DNA of 64,000 nucleotides, taken from assembly GCF_001187435.1 (NCBI RefSeq), contig NZ_LFXA01000017.1, forward strand, positions 310,001 through 374,000, written 5' to 3'. The notes under the pieces were generated by a model. That model saw only the letters and a program-made list of their open reading frames with translations. It was not told the DNA's origin and made no database searches. This document shows, in pieces, positions 50,697-59,748 of the stretch (position 1 is its first letter; every line of letters starts with the position of its first letter). The stretch is from Streptomyces caatingaensis (lineage in GTDB: Bacteria; Actinomycetota; Actinomycetes; Streptomycetales; Streptomycetaceae). A program made the translations under genes and the position numbers.

Positions 50697-52370
50697 ATGA
50701 CTGAGTACGGCCGGGGTTCCGGCTCCCAACCGTGGAATCCCGGCGACCCCCGGTACGGGGATCCGGGATACGAGGGCCGGCAGCAGTACCCGTCGCAGCA
50801 ACAACCCCCCTACGGCGAGCAGCACTACCCGGAGCAGCAGCAGTACGCCTGGAACCAGAACGGGGCCGGCAACGGCGACCGGGCCGGTTACTACGAGGGC
50901 GGCGGCTATCCGCAGCAGGGCTACGACACCGGTCAGCACCCCCACGTCCAGCAGCCGTACGACACGGGCCAGCACCCTCACGTACAGGGCCATCAGGCGT
51001 ACGACACCGGTCAGCATCCCCACCTCCAGGGGGGGCAGCAGTACGACACCGGGCAGCAGCCCTACGTACAGCAGCCCCATGACACGGGACAGCAGCCGTA
51101 CGTCGGCGAGCAGCGGGGCCCGCAGCGGGAGGAGTGGGCGGACGACTCCTCCACGGGCACGCACGCCGTCCTCGCCCAGGACGCGCCGGCCGCGTCCTCC
51201 CCGGCCATGGACCTCCTGCCGGGCGGCGACACCGACGTCGTCGACGAGGGCGCGGACGAGCCCCGGCGCGGGCGGCGCGGCGGGAAGGGCAAGAAGGCCC
51301 CCAAGCGCCGCAGCGGGACGGCCTGTCTGGTGGTCGCCGTGGTGCTCCTCGGCGCCGTCGGCGGCGTCGGCTACCTCGGTTACGACTACTGGGAGACCCA
51401 CTACGGCCCCGCGCCCGACTACGACGGCGAGGGCACGGGCCAGGTGCAGGTCGAGGTCGCCAAGGGCGCGGGCCTCACCCAGATCGGTGATGCCCTCCAG
51501 AAGAACGGCGTCGTCAAGAGCGCCCGGGCCTTCACCGAGGCCGCCAACGGCAAGCTCATCCAGCCGGGCACGTACACCCTCCACAAGGAGATGTCCGCCG
51601 CGTCCGCCGTGACGATGATGACGGACACCAAGAACCTGCTGACGCTGCGCGAGGGCATCCGCGCCTCGGCCGTCTACACCGCGATCGACCAGAAGCTGGA
51701 GCTCAAGCCGGGCACCACCAGGGAGGTCGCGCACAGCCAGGTGAAGAACCTGGGCCTGCCCGGCTGGGCCACCGCCTCCTCCGAGGTCAAGGACCCGCTG
51801 GAGGGCTTCCTCTTCCCGTCGCAGTACAACGCGGGCAAGGGCACCAAGCCGGAGGACCTCCTGAAGCAGATGGTCGCCCGCGCGGTGAAGAACTACGGCG
51901 AGCAGGACCTGGAGGGCAAGTCCCGGGAGCTGGGCCTGAAGTCCCCGCTCCAGCTGATCACCGTCGCCAGCCTCGTCCAGGTCGAGGGCAAGTACAAGCA
52001 CGACTTCGACAAGATCGCCCGGGTCGTCTACAACCGCCTCAAGCCGGACAACAAGGAGACCTACGGGCTCCTGGACTTCGACTCCACGGTCAACTACGCC
52101 AAGAGCCAGAGCACCCTGGACACCGGCTCCGTCAACGACCTGCGCAAGTTCGACGACCCGTACAACACCTACAAGATCAAGGGGCTGCCGCCGGGGCCCA
52201 TCAGCAACCCCGGCATGGACGCCCTGAAATCCGCCCTCGAACCCGCCTCCGGCCCCTGGTACTACTTCGTCTCCGTCAACGAGAACGAGACGCTGTTCGC
52301 GGTGACCAACGCGGAGCACAACCGGAACCGGGAGCGGTACAACCAGGAGCACAAGAAGGCCGGCCAATGA
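50697..52370 (+). CDS. mltG: Endolytic murein transglycosylase MltG with repeat-rich N-terminus
   Basis: MltG cuts nascent glycan strands and sets their length at the outer membrane face. The 557-residue protein has an unusually long cytoplasmic N-terminus of about 205 residues rich in Gln/Tyr/Gly with five tandem YDTGQ repeats, then one membrane helix (GTACLVVAVVLLGAVGGVGYLG). A LysM-like region is followed by the YceG catalytic domain. The catalytic Glu lies in ASLVQVEGKYKHDFDKIARV, with YNRL and PPGPISNPGMDALKSALEPA after it. The ATG at 50697 follows AGGGG. It is the first gene of an aroE-linked operon. Confidence 0.93.
   Translation: MTEYGRGSGSQPWNPGDPRYGDPGYEGRQQYPSQQQPPYGEQHYPEQQQYAWNQNGAGNGDRAGYYEGGGYPQQGYDTGQHPHVQQPYDTGQHPHVQGHQAYDTGQHPHLQGGQQYDTGQQPYVQQPHDTGQQPYVGEQRGPQREEWADDSSTGTHAVLAQDAPAASSPAMDLLPGGDTDVVDEGADEPRRGRRGGKGKKAPKRRSGTACLVVAVVLLGAVGGVGYLGYDYWETHYGPAPDYDGEGTGQVQVEVAKGAGLTQIGDALQKNGVVKSARAFTEAANGKLIQPGTYTLHKEMSAASAVTMMTDTKNLLTLREGIRASAVYTAIDQKLELKPGTTREVAHSQVKNLGLPGWATASSEVKDPLEGFLFPSQYNAGKGTKPEDLLKQMVARAVKNYGEQDLEGKSRELGLKSPLQLITVASLVQVEGKYKHDFDKIARVVYNRLKPDNKETYGLLDFDSTVNYAKSQSTLDTGSVNDLRKFDDPYNTYKIKGLPPGPISNPGMDALKSALEPASGPWYYFVSVNENETLFAVTNAEHNRNRERYNQEHKKAGQ
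50919..51104 (+). repeat. Tandem YDTGQ-coding repeats in mltG
   Basis: Residues 75-136 of MltG are five imperfect copies of a 12- to 15-residue unit around YDTGQ-x-P-H/Y-V/L-Q. The DNA repeats keep the same codons in part, showing recent tandem duplication. Confidence 0.85.
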
Positions 52371-53194
52371 CCCCACGCCAGCGCGCCGCCGTACTCGGCT
52401 CGCCCATCGCGCACTCGCTCTCCCCCGTCCTGCACCGGGCGGCCTACGCCGAACTGGGCCTGACGGAGTGGACGTACGAACGGTTCGAGGTGGACGAGGC
52501 CGGGCTGCCCGGCTTCGTCGCCGGGCTGGGCCCCGAGTGGGCCGGGCTCTCGCTGACGATGCCGCTGAAGCGGGCGGTCATCCCGCTGCTGGACGAGGTC
52601 AGCGCCACCGCGCGCTCCGTCGAGGCCGTCAACACCGTGCTGTTCACCGAGGACGGCCGCCGGGTCGGCGACAACACCGACATCCCGGGCCTGGTCGCGG
52701 CGCTGCGCGAGCGCGGCGTGGAGAAGACCCCCGCGGCCGCCGTGCTGGGCGCCGGCGCCACCGCCTCCTCGGCGCTGGCCGCCCTCGCCGGGATCTGCTC
52801 CGGCGAGGTCACCGCCTACGTCCGCAGCCCGGAGCGGGCCGCCGAGATGCGGCAGTGGGGCGAGCGGCTCGGGGTGGACGTGCGCGTGGCCGACTGGGCG
52901 CGCGCCGCCGAGGCGTTCGAGGCGCCGCTGGTGATCGCCACCACGCCCGCGGGCGCCACCGACGCCCTCACCGGGGCCGTCCCCGAGCGGCCGGGCACCC
53001 TCTTCGACGTGCTCTACGAGCCGTGGCCGACCCCGCTGGCCGCCGCCTGGTCGGCGCGGGGCGGCACCGTCCTCGGCGGCCTCGACCTGCTGGTGCACCA
53101 GGCGGTGCTCCAGGTCGAGCGGATGACCGGGGCGGTCCGCGCGCCGCTGGCCGCGATGCGGGCCGCGGGCGAGGCGGCGCTCGCGGCGCGCTGA
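52367..53194 (+). CDS. aroE: Shikimate dehydrogenase
   Basis: AroE reduces 3-dehydroshikimate to shikimate with NADPH. The 275-residue protein begins with GSPIAHSLSPVLHRAAYAEL, has the catalytic Lys in SLTMPLKRAVIP, then NTVLFTEDGRRVGDNTD, and a nucleotide loop VLGAGATASSALAAL. The ATG overlaps the mltG stop by four bases. It is the first of five shikimate-pathway genes in a row (aroE, aroC, aroK, aroB, aroQ). Confidence 0.95.
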   Translation: MTPRQRAAVLGSPIAHSLSPVLHRAAYAELGLTEWTYERFEVDEAGLPGFVAGLGPEWAGLSLTMPLKRAVIPLLDEVSATARSVEAVNTVLFTEDGRRVGDNTDIPGLVAALRERGVEKTPAAAVLGAGATASSALAALAGICSGEVTAYVRSPERAAEMRQWGERLGVDVRVADWARAAEAFEAPLVIATTPAGATDALTGAVPERPGTLFDVLYEPWPTPLAAAWSARGGTVLGGLDLLVHQAVLQVERMTGAVRAPLAAMRAAGEAALAAR

Positions 53195-53370
53195 CCGCGG
53201 CCGCGCTCCGGACGGGCGCATTCCCGTCCGCCGAAGATCGGCAGGAAAGGGCCAGAAACGGACCGGCCTCCGGCGAACCGCCCGGGACGTGGGAGGATCG
53301 GGGGTGGCGGCCCGCCGCGGGTCGGCCTGTGCCGCCGCACGTTCGTAAGGCGCGAGCAGGAGGAGTTCCG

Positions 53371-54555
53371 TTGAGCAGGTTGCGCTGGCTGACCGCCGGG
53401 GAGTCGCACGGCCCGGCACTGGTGGCGACGCTGGAGGGGCTGCCCGCGGGGGTTCCGGTCACCACCGGGCTGGTGGCGGACGCGCTCGCGCGGCGCCGGC
53501 TCGGCTACGGCCGCGGCGCCCGCATGAAGTTCGAGAAGGACGAGGTGACCTTCCTCGGCGGCGTCCGGCACGGGCTGTCGCTGGGCTCCCCCGTCGCGGT
53601 CATGGTGGGCAACACCGAGTGGCCGAAGTGGGAGAAGGTCATGGCCGCCGACCCGGTGGACCCGGCCGAGCTCGACGGCATGGCGCGCAACGCCCCGCTG
53701 ACCCGCCCCCGTCCGGGCCACGCCGACCTGGCGGGCATGCAGAAGTACGGCTTCGACGAGGCCCGTCCGGTCCTGGAGCGCGCCTCCGCCCGCGAGACGG
53801 CGGCCCGCGTGGCGCTGGGCGCGGTGGCCCGCTCCTTCCTCAAGGAGGCCGCCGGCATCGAGATCGTCTCCCACGTGGTCGAGCTCGCCTCGGCCAAGGC
53901 CCCCTACGGGCTCGTCCCGCAGCCCTCCGACGTGGAGCGGCTGGACGCCGACCCGGTGCGCTGCCTCGACGCCGACGCCAGCAAGGCGATGGTCGCCGAG
54001 ATCGACCAGGCGCAGAAGAACGGCGACACCCTCGGCGGCGTCGTCGAGGTCGTCGCCCACGGCGTCCCGGTGGGCCTCGGCTCGCACGTGCACTGGGACC
54101 GCCGCCTGGACGCGCGGCTGGCCGCGGCCCTCATGGGCATCCAGGCCATCAAGGGCGTCGAGCTCGGCGACGGCTTCGAGCTGGCCCGCGTGCCCGGCTC
54201 GCGGGCGCACGACGAGATCGTGGGCACCGAGGACGGCATCCGCCGCGCGTCGGGCCGCTCCGGCGGTACCGAGGGCGGCCTGACCACGGGTGAACTCCTG
54301 CGCGTGCGCGCCGCGATGAAGCCCATCGCCACCGTGCCCCGGGCCCTGGCCACCGTGGACGTCGCCACCGGCGAGGCCGCCAAGGCGCACCACCAGCGCT
54401 CCGACGTGTGCGCCGTGCCGGCGGCCGGCATCGTCGCCGAGGCCATGGTCGCGCTCGTCCTGGCCGACGCCGTGGTGGAGAAGTTCGGCGGCGACAGCGT
54501 CGCCGAGACCCGCCGCAACGTGCGGGGCTACCTCGACAACCTGGCCATCAGGTGA
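53371..54555 (+). CDS. aroC: Chorismate synthase
   Basis: AroC makes chorismate from EPSP using reduced FMN. The 394-residue protein begins LRWLTAGESHGPALVATLEG. It has RRLGYGRGARMKFEKDEV, HADLAGMQKYGFDEARPVLE and RASARETAARVALGAVARSF, which are FMN/EPSP-binding blocks, and the late signature KPIATVPRALATVDVATGE. The TTG start at 53371 follows GGAGGAG. The 176-base gap before it has no gene. The stop overlaps aroK (GTGA). Confidence 0.96.
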   Translation: MSRLRWLTAGESHGPALVATLEGLPAGVPVTTGLVADALARRRLGYGRGARMKFEKDEVTFLGGVRHGLSLGSPVAVMVGNTEWPKWEKVMAADPVDPAELDGMARNAPLTRPRPGHADLAGMQKYGFDEARPVLERASARETAARVALGAVARSFLKEAAGIEIVSHVVELASAKAPYGLVPQPSDVERLDADPVRCLDADASKAMVAEIDQAQKNGDTLGGVVEVVAHGVPVGLGSHVHWDRRLDARLAAALMGIQAIKGVELGDGFELARVPGSRAHDEIVGTEDGIRRASGRSGGTEGGLTTGELLRVRAAMKPIATVPRALATVDVATGEAAKAHHQRSDVCAVPAAGIVAEAMVALVLADAVVEKFGGDSVAETRRNVRGYLDNLAIR

Positions 54556-55112
54556 GCGGTCGGGTGACCGGTCCCCGCGTCGTGCTGGTCGGCCCGCCCG
54601 GCGCGGGCAAGTCCACCATCGGCGCCCTGCTCGCCGAGCGGCTGGGCACCGGCTACCGGGACACCGACGCCGACATCGAGCGGACGGCCGGCAAGCCCAT
54701 CCCGGAGATCTTCATCGACGAGGGCGAGCCGCACTTCCGCGCACTGGAGCGGCAGGCCGTCCGCGCCGCCGTGGCCGAGCACCCCGGGGTGCTCGCCCTC
54801 GGCGGCGGGGCGGTCATGGACCCGGACACCCGGGCCCTGCTCAAGGGCCTGCCCGTGGTCTTCCTCGACGTCGAACTCGCCGACGCCGTACGCCGGGTGG
54901 GCCTGGACAAGCCGCGTCCGCTGCTCGCCGTCAACCCCCGTCAGCGGTGGCGGGAGCTGATGGAGGCCCGCCGCCCGCTCTACCACGAGGTCGCCCGCGC
55001 CGTCGTGGCCACCGGCGGCCGGACGCCCGGCGAGGTCGCCGACGCCGTCCTCGACGCGCTGGAGCTGCCGCGCCCCACCACCGCACGGGACATCCCGGAC
55101 ACCACGCAGTGA
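54552..55112 (+). CDS. aroK: Shikimate kinase
   Basis: AroK phosphorylates shikimate with ATP. The 186-residue P-loop kinase has Walker A GPPGAGKSTIG near residue 17, the shikimate-binding DTDADIERTAGKPI, ALGGGAVMD, and an adenine-binding block RRPLYHEVARAVV. The GTG at 54552 overlaps the aroC stop. A second GTG at 54564 is possible. aroB starts seven bases after its stop. Confidence 0.95.
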   Translation: MSGRVTGPRVVLVGPPGAGKSTIGALLAERLGTGYRDTDADIERTAGKPIPEIFIDEGEPHFRALERQAVRAAVAEHPGVLALGGGAVMDPDTRALLKGLPVVFLDVELADAVRRVGLDKPRPLLAVNPRQRWRELMEARRPLYHEVARAVVATGGRTPGEVADAVLDALELPRPTTARDIPDTTQ

Positions 55113-55119
55113 GGAACGC

Positions 55120-56211
55120 ATGACGGACGCCCCCACCCGTATCCAGGTCGCCGGCAGCGCGGGCACCGCGCCGTACGAGGTCCTGGTCGGCCACCGGCTG
55201 CTGGGCGAACTGCCCGGCCTCATCGGCCGCGACGCCACGCGCGTGGCCGTGCTGCACCCCGAGGCGCTCGCCGAGACCGGCGAGGTGCTGCGGGCGGACC
55301 TGGCCGCCGAGGGCTACGAGGCCATCGCCATCCAGGTGCCCAACGCCGAGGAGGCCAAGACCGCCGAGGTCGCCGCCTACTGCTGGAAGGCGCTCGGCCA
55401 GTCCGGCTTCACCCGCACCGACGTGATCGTCGGCGTCGGCGGCGGGGCCACCACCGACCTGGCCGGCTTCGTGGCCGCCACCTGGCTGCGCGGGGTGCGC
55501 TGGGTCGCGGTGCCCACCACCGTGCTGGCGATGGTGGACGCCGCGGTCGGCGGCAAGACCGGCATCAACACCGCCGAGGGCAAGAACCTCGTCGGCGCCT
55601 TCCACCCCCCGGCCGGCGTGCTGTGCGACCTGGCCGCGCTGGAGTCGCTGCCCGTCCACGACTACGTCAGCGGGCTGGCCGAGGTCATCAAGGCCGGCTT
55701 CATCTCCGACCCGGCGATCCTGGAGCTGATCGAGGCCGACCCCGAGGCCGCCCGCACCCCGGCCGGCCCGCACACGGCCGAGCTGATCGAGCGCGCGATC
55801 CGCGTCAAGGCCGAGGTCGTCTCGCAGGACCTCAAGGAGTCGGGCCTGCGCGAGATCCTCAACTACGGCCACACGCTGGCCCACGCCATCGAGAAGAACG
55901 AGCGCTACAACTGGCGGCACGGCGCGGCCGTCTCCGTCGGCATGGTCTTCGCGGCCGAACTCGGCCGGATCGCCGGGCGGCTGGACGACGCGACCGCCGA
56001 CCGGCACCGCGCGGTGCTGGAGGCCGTGGGGCTGCCGGTGACCTACCGGGGCGACCAGTGGCCCAAACTGCTGGAGACGATGAAGATCGACAAGAAGAGC
56101 CGGGGCGACCGGCTGCGCTTCATCGTGCTGGACGGCCTGGCGAAGCCGGTCGTGCTGGAGGCCCCGGACCCGGCGATGCTGCTGGCCGCCCACGCGGAGA
56201 TCGCGGCATGA
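55120..56211 (+). CDS. aroB: 3-Dehydroquinate synthase
   Basis: AroB cyclises DAHP to 3-dehydroquinate with NAD and zinc. The 363-residue protein has the NAD-binding GVGGGATTDLAGFVAATWLR near residue 105 and VGGKTGINTAEGKNLVGAFH. Zinc ligands come from the Glu in GLAEVIKAGF, the His in LNYGHTLAHAIEK and the His in WRHGAAVSVGMVFA. All are intact. The ATG follows GAGGAACGC. The stop overlaps the aroQ start (ATGA). Confidence 0.95.
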   Translation: MTDAPTRIQVAGSAGTAPYEVLVGHRLLGELPGLIGRDATRVAVLHPEALAETGEVLRADLAAEGYEAIAIQVPNAEEAKTAEVAAYCWKALGQSGFTRTDVIVGVGGGATTDLAGFVAATWLRGVRWVAVPTTVLAMVDAAVGGKTGINTAEGKNLVGAFHPPAGVLCDLAALESLPVHDYVSGLAEVIKAGFISDPAILELIEADPEAARTPAGPHTAELIERAIRVKAEVVSQDLKESGLREILNYGHTLAHAIEKNERYNWRHGAAVSVGMVFAAELGRIAGRLDDATADRHRAVLEAVGLPVTYRGDQWPKLLETMKIDKKSRGDRLRFIVLDGLAKPVVLEAPDPAMLLAAHAEIAA

Positions 56212-56261
56212 GCGGCGCGAGCGGCATGAGCGGCGCGAGCGGCATGAGCGGTGTGAGCGCC
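56208..56261 (+). repeat. 18-bp tandem repeat at the start of aroQ
   Basis: ATGAGCGGCGCGAGCGGC occurs twice exactly (56208-56225, 56226-56243), followed by a third degenerate copy (56244-56261). Each copy carries an in-frame ATG. Confidence 0.95.
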
Positions 56262-56696
56262 CGCAAGGTCCTCGTGCTGAACGGGCCCAACCTGGGCCGG
56301 CTGGGCTCCCGCGAGCCCGATGTGTACGGTTCCACGTCGTATGCCGGGCTGGTGAAGGAGTGCACCGAGCTGGGGGACCGGCTCGGTTTCGCGGTCGAGG
56401 TCCGGGAGACCAACGACGAGGGCGAGATCATCCGCTGGCTGCACGAGGCGGCGGACGGGCGGATCCCCGTGGTGATCAACCCCGGGGCGTTCACGCACTA
56501 TTCGTACGGGATGCGGGACGCGGCCGCGCAGCGGACGGCTCCGCTGATCGAGGTGCACATCTCCAACCCGTACGCGCGGGAGGAGTTCCGGCACACCTCG
56601 GTCATCGCGCCCGTCGCCTCCGGGACCGTGGCCGGTTTCGGGATCGGGTCGTACCGGCTGGCGTTGCGGGCGCTGGCGGAGGAACTCGGGGGCTGA
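56208..56696 (+). CDS. aroQ: Type II 3-dehydroquinate dehydratase with repeated start region
   Basis: AroQ dehydrates 3-dehydroquinate to 3-dehydroshikimate. The 162-residue protein has LNGPNLGRLGSREPDVYG, the catalytic Tyr/His region INPGAFTHYSYGMRDA, and VHISNPYAREEFRHTSVIAP. The N-terminus is MSGASG-MSGASG-MSGVSA, encoded by an 18-bp repeat, so three in-frame ATGs are possible. The first ATG overlaps the aroB stop, the usual coupling in this operon, so I take it as the start. It is the last gene of the shikimate cluster. Confidence 0.93.
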   Translation: MSGASGMSGASGMSGVSARKVLVLNGPNLGRLGSREPDVYGSTSYAGLVKECTELGDRLGFAVEVRETNDEGEIIRWLHEAADGRIPVVINPGAFTHYSYGMRDAAAQRTAPLIEVHISNPYAREEFRHTSVIAPVASGTVAGFGIGSYRLALRALAEELGG

Positions 56697-56803
56697 GGCC
56701 GGGCGTTGGGAGTTGTGCCCCGGCCCCTCCCGCTCCGGGGGAGGGGCTGGGGCAGACTAAGCCCCCGACGGCCACCCACCCGCACGAGACGGAGTACCAC
56801 CGG

Positions 56804-57424
56804 ATGCAGCACCCACCGATCCCGGCCGTGCCGCCCCCGCCCAGCGCCCCCGCCCCGCCCGTCGGGCCGCCCCCCGTCGCCGTCCTCCTCATCGGCCCCG
56901 CCGGTGCCGGCAAGACCACCGCCGCCCGCCACTGGGCCGACCACCGCCACGCCCCCACCGCCCACATCAGCCTCGACGACGTCCGCGAGTGGGTGCGCGC
57001 GGGCTTCGCCGACCCGCAGTCGGGCTGGAACGACCACTCCGAGGCCCAGTACCGCCTCGCCCGCCGCACCTGCGGCTTCGCCGCGCGCAACTTCATCGCC
57101 AACGGCATCTCCTGCATCATCGACGACGCCGTCTTCCCCGACCAGCCCGCCGTCGGCCTCGGCGGCTGGCAGCGCCACATCGGCCCGGGCCTGCTGCCCG
57201 TCGTGCTGCTGCCGGGGCTGAACGTCGTCCTGGAGCGCAACGCCGAGCGCACCGGCAACCGCCGCCTCGGCGACGAGGAGGTCGCCCGCATCCACGGGCG
57301 GATGGCCGGCTGGTACGGCTCGGGGCTGCCCATCATCGACAACTCCCGCCAGGACGTCGCCACCACGGCCCGGCTGCTGGACGAGATCGTCGCCCGGGCG
57401 CTGGCCGCCCCGCCCCGCTGGTAG
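56804..57424 (+). CDS. AAA/zeta-toxin-like P-loop kinase, unknown substrate
   Basis: This 206-residue ATP-binding protein starts with a proline-rich segment (HPPIPAVPPPPSAPAPPVG) and then has a Walker A loop LIGPAGAGKTTAARHW. Other features are SLDDVREWVRAGFADPQSGW, a Cys pair in NGISCIIDDAVFPD and the late RNAERTGNRRLGDEEVARIH with an Arg-rich lid. The layout resembles AAA_33-type small-molecule kinases. The substrate is unknown. GGAG lies nine bases before the ATG. It follows aroQ by about 100 bases. Confidence 0.72.
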   Translation: MQHPPIPAVPPPPSAPAPPVGPPPVAVLLIGPAGAGKTTAARHWADHRHAPTAHISLDDVREWVRAGFADPQSGWNDHSEAQYRLARRTCGFAARNFIANGISCIIDDAVFPDQPAVGLGGWQRHIGPGLLPVVLLPGLNVVLERNAERTGNRRLGDEEVARIHGRMAGWYGSGLPIIDNSRQDVATTARLLDEIVARALAAPPRW

Positions 57425-57481
57425 GGCCCCGCCGGACGCTCCGGAGAGGCCGGTTCCGCCCGCCGAACGTACGCTCGGAGC

Positions 57482-58587
57482 ATGTCCGACGTGTACGCGG
57501 CGCGGCGCGCACGGCTGCTGGAGCGGTGCGTGGCCGGCGGCAGCGACGCCGCCCTGGTGACCGGCGGGGCCAATGTGCGCTATCTCGCGGGCCGGGTGCC
57601 GGCCGGGTCGGCCCTGCTGGTCGGTCCCGGTCACGACCTGCTCCTGTGCGTCTCGGACCCCTTCGAGGCCGGCTCCGGCGGCAGACCCGCGGCGGACCTG
57701 CGGGTCTTCGTGCTGCCGAGCGTCGAGGGCGACCCGGCGGTGGCGGCCGCGGAGCGCGCGGAGGCCGCCGGGGCGCGGGCCCTGGCGGTGGAGGAGCACC
57801 ATCTGACCGTCCTGCGCCACCGCGCCCTGCGCTCCGTCGCCCCCGGGCTGCGGCTGGACGACCTGGGCCCGGCCGTCGAGCAGCAGCGGCTGGTCAAGGA
57901 CGACGAGGAGATCTCCTGTCTGCGCATCGCCGCGGAGATCGCCGACCAGGCGCTGGGCGAGCTGCTGGAGTCGATCCTGGTGGGCCGCACCGAGCGGCAC
58001 CTGGCGCTGGAGCTGGAGCGCCGCCTGGTGGACCACGGGGCGGGCGGCGCCGCGTTCGCCACCTCGGTGGGGACGGGGCCGGACTCGGGGCTGATGGGAC
58101 ACGTCCCTGCGACCGGCGGGTCGAGGAGGGCGACTTCCTCACCGTGTGCCTGGGCGCCGACTACCACGGCTACCACAGCGAGGTGGCCCGTACGTTCGTC
58201 ATCGGCTCGTCCCCGGCGGACTGGCAGATCGAGCTGTACGAGCAGGTCTTCGCGGCCCAGCGGGCCGGGCGGGAGGCGCTCGTGCCGGGGACGCCGTACC
58301 GTGAGGTGGACCGCGCGGTACGGCGGGTGCTGGACGCCGCGGGCCACGCCGAACGGCTCGGTCCGTGGGTCGGACACGGCGTCGGACTCGAAAACGGCGA
58401 GGACCCTCGGCTGGCGCCGTCGGCCATGGGTAAACTGGACGCTTGCGTGCCGGTCACCGTAGATCCGGGGGTTCACCTCCCGGGGCGGGGCGGCGTCCGG
58501 ATCGATGACACGCTCGTCGTCCGCCCCGAGGCGGACGGCGGTCCCGAGCTACTCACCATCACGACCAAGGAGCTGCTCGCGCTGTAG
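57482..58587 (+). pseudogene. M24-family Xaa-Pro peptidase-like gene with a frameshift
   Basis: The first part (57482 to about 58110) has the N-terminal creatinase/prolidase domain, ending GPDSGLMGHVP. The second part continues in another frame from DRRVEEGDFLTVCLGA to the stop at 58587. A loss of one C in the CCC run at 58105-58107, or of one GACC unit near 58111, would explain it. The M24 metal ligands also look altered: VCLGADY lacks the first Asp, HSEVART has Glu for the second Asp, and VDPGVH and RIDD have Asp for both Glu. Frameshift could be real or a sequencing error. Confidence 0.75.
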
Positions 58588-58635
58588 CGCGTGCCTCTTC
58601 GGGGTCGCAGCTTCAGTCCAGGAGATTCCGCAACC

Positions 58636-59202
58636 GTGGCTTCCACGAACGACCTCAAGAACGGCATGGTGCTCAAGCTCGAAGGCGGCCAGCTCTGGTC
58701 CGTCGTCGAGTTCCAGCACGTCAAGCCCGGCAAGGGCCCCGCCTTCGTGCGCACCAAGCTCAAGAACGTGCTGTCCGGCAAGGTCGTCGACAAGACCTTC
58801 AACGCCGGCGTCAAGGTCGAGACGGCCAACGTCGACAAGCGCGGTATGCAGTTCTCGTACATGGACGGCGACTACTTCGTCTTCATGGACATGGACACGT
58901 ACGACCAGCTGCACATCGACCGCAAGACCGTCGGTGACGCCGCCAACTTCCTGCTCGAGGGCTTCGAGGCCGTCGTCGCGCAGAACGAGGGCCAGGTGCT
59001 CTACGTCGAGCTGCCGGCCGCCGTCGAGCTCACCATCCAGCACACCGACCCGGGCGTGCAGGGCGACCGCTCCACCGGTGGCACCAAGCCCGCCACCCTG
59101 GAGACCGGCTACGAGATCCAGGTCCCGCTGTTCATCACCACGGGCGAGAAGATCAAGGTCGACACGCGCACCGGCGATTACCTCGGCCGGGTGAACAGCT
59201 AA
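58636..59202 (+). CDS. efp: Elongation factor P
   Basis: EF-P relieves ribosome stalling at consecutive prolines. The 188-residue protein starts MASTNDLKNGMVLKLEGGQL and has the loop KPGKGPAF, with Lys33 at the tip of a Pro-flanked PGKGP. In actinobacteria this palindromic loop lets EF-P work without lysine modification. The two OB-fold domains follow, ending GEKIKVDTRTGDYLGRVNS. The GTG start lies in a context with AGGAGA. nusB starts two bases after its stop. Confidence 0.97.
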   Translation: MASTNDLKNGMVLKLEGGQLWSVVEFQHVKPGKGPAFVRTKLKNVLSGKVVDKTFNAGVKVETANVDKRGMQFSYMDGDYFVFMDMDTYDQLHIDRKTVGDAANFLLEGFEAVVAQNEGQVLYVELPAAVELTIQHTDPGVQGDRSTGGTKPATLETGYEIQVPLFITTGEKIKVDTRTGDYLGRVNS

Positions 59203-59204
59203 CC

Positions 59205-59633
59205 GTGGCCGCCCGCAGCAACTCCCGGAAGCGCGCCTTCCAGATCCTTTTCGAGGCCGACCAGCGCGGCGCCGCCGTGCTGGACGTCCTCGCCGACTGG
59301 GTCCGGCACTCGCGCTCCGACGACCGGCAGCCGCCCGTCAACGAGTACACGATGCAGCTGGTCGAGGGGTACGCCGAGCACGTGGCCCGGATCGACGAGC
59401 TGATCGCCACCTACGCGGTCGGCTGGGACCTCGACCGGATGCCGGCCGCCGACCGGAACATCGTCCGGCTCGGCGCCTACGAGCTGATCTGGGAGGACGG
59501 CACCCCGGACGCCGTGGCGATCGACGAGGCGGTGCAGCTCGCCAAGGAGTTCTCCACGGACGAGTCGCCGGCCTTCGTCAACGGCCTGCTCGGCCGGTTC
59601 AAGGAACTGAAGCCGGGCCTGCGCCGCGCCTGA
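59205..59633 (+). CDS. nusB: Transcription antitermination protein NusB
   Basis: NusB, with NusE/S10, binds boxA RNA in rRNA transcripts and helps antitermination. The 142-residue all-helical protein has RKRAFQILFEADQRG at the start and a conserved second half VGWDLDRMPAADRNIVRLGA. The late signature VAIDEAVQLAKEFSTDESPAFVNGLLG is intact. It is the second gene of the efp-nusB operon, with two bases between. A 20-bp terminator follows. Confidence 0.96.
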   Translation: MAARSNSRKRAFQILFEADQRGAAVLDVLADWVRHSRSDDRQPPVNEYTMQLVEGYAEHVARIDELIATYAVGWDLDRMPAADRNIVRLGAYELIWEDGTPDAVAIDEAVQLAKEFSTDESPAFVNGLLGRFKELKPGLRRA

Positions 59634-59658
59634 GGCGCCGCGCGAGACCCGACGCACA

Positions 59659-59702
59659 AACGCCGCGGGGCGGGAAACGAAGGTTTCCCGCCCCGCGGCG
59701 TT
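59659..59702. terminator. Terminator between nusB and bldD
   Basis: A perfect 20-bp stem (59659-59678 with 59683-59702) closes a GAAG tetraloop. It lies between the convergent nusB and bldD genes, and can serve both. Confidence 0.9.
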
Positions 59703-59748
59703 CATATGAGGCCGTATGCCGTATGAGGATGCCGTATGAGGCGTGGTA

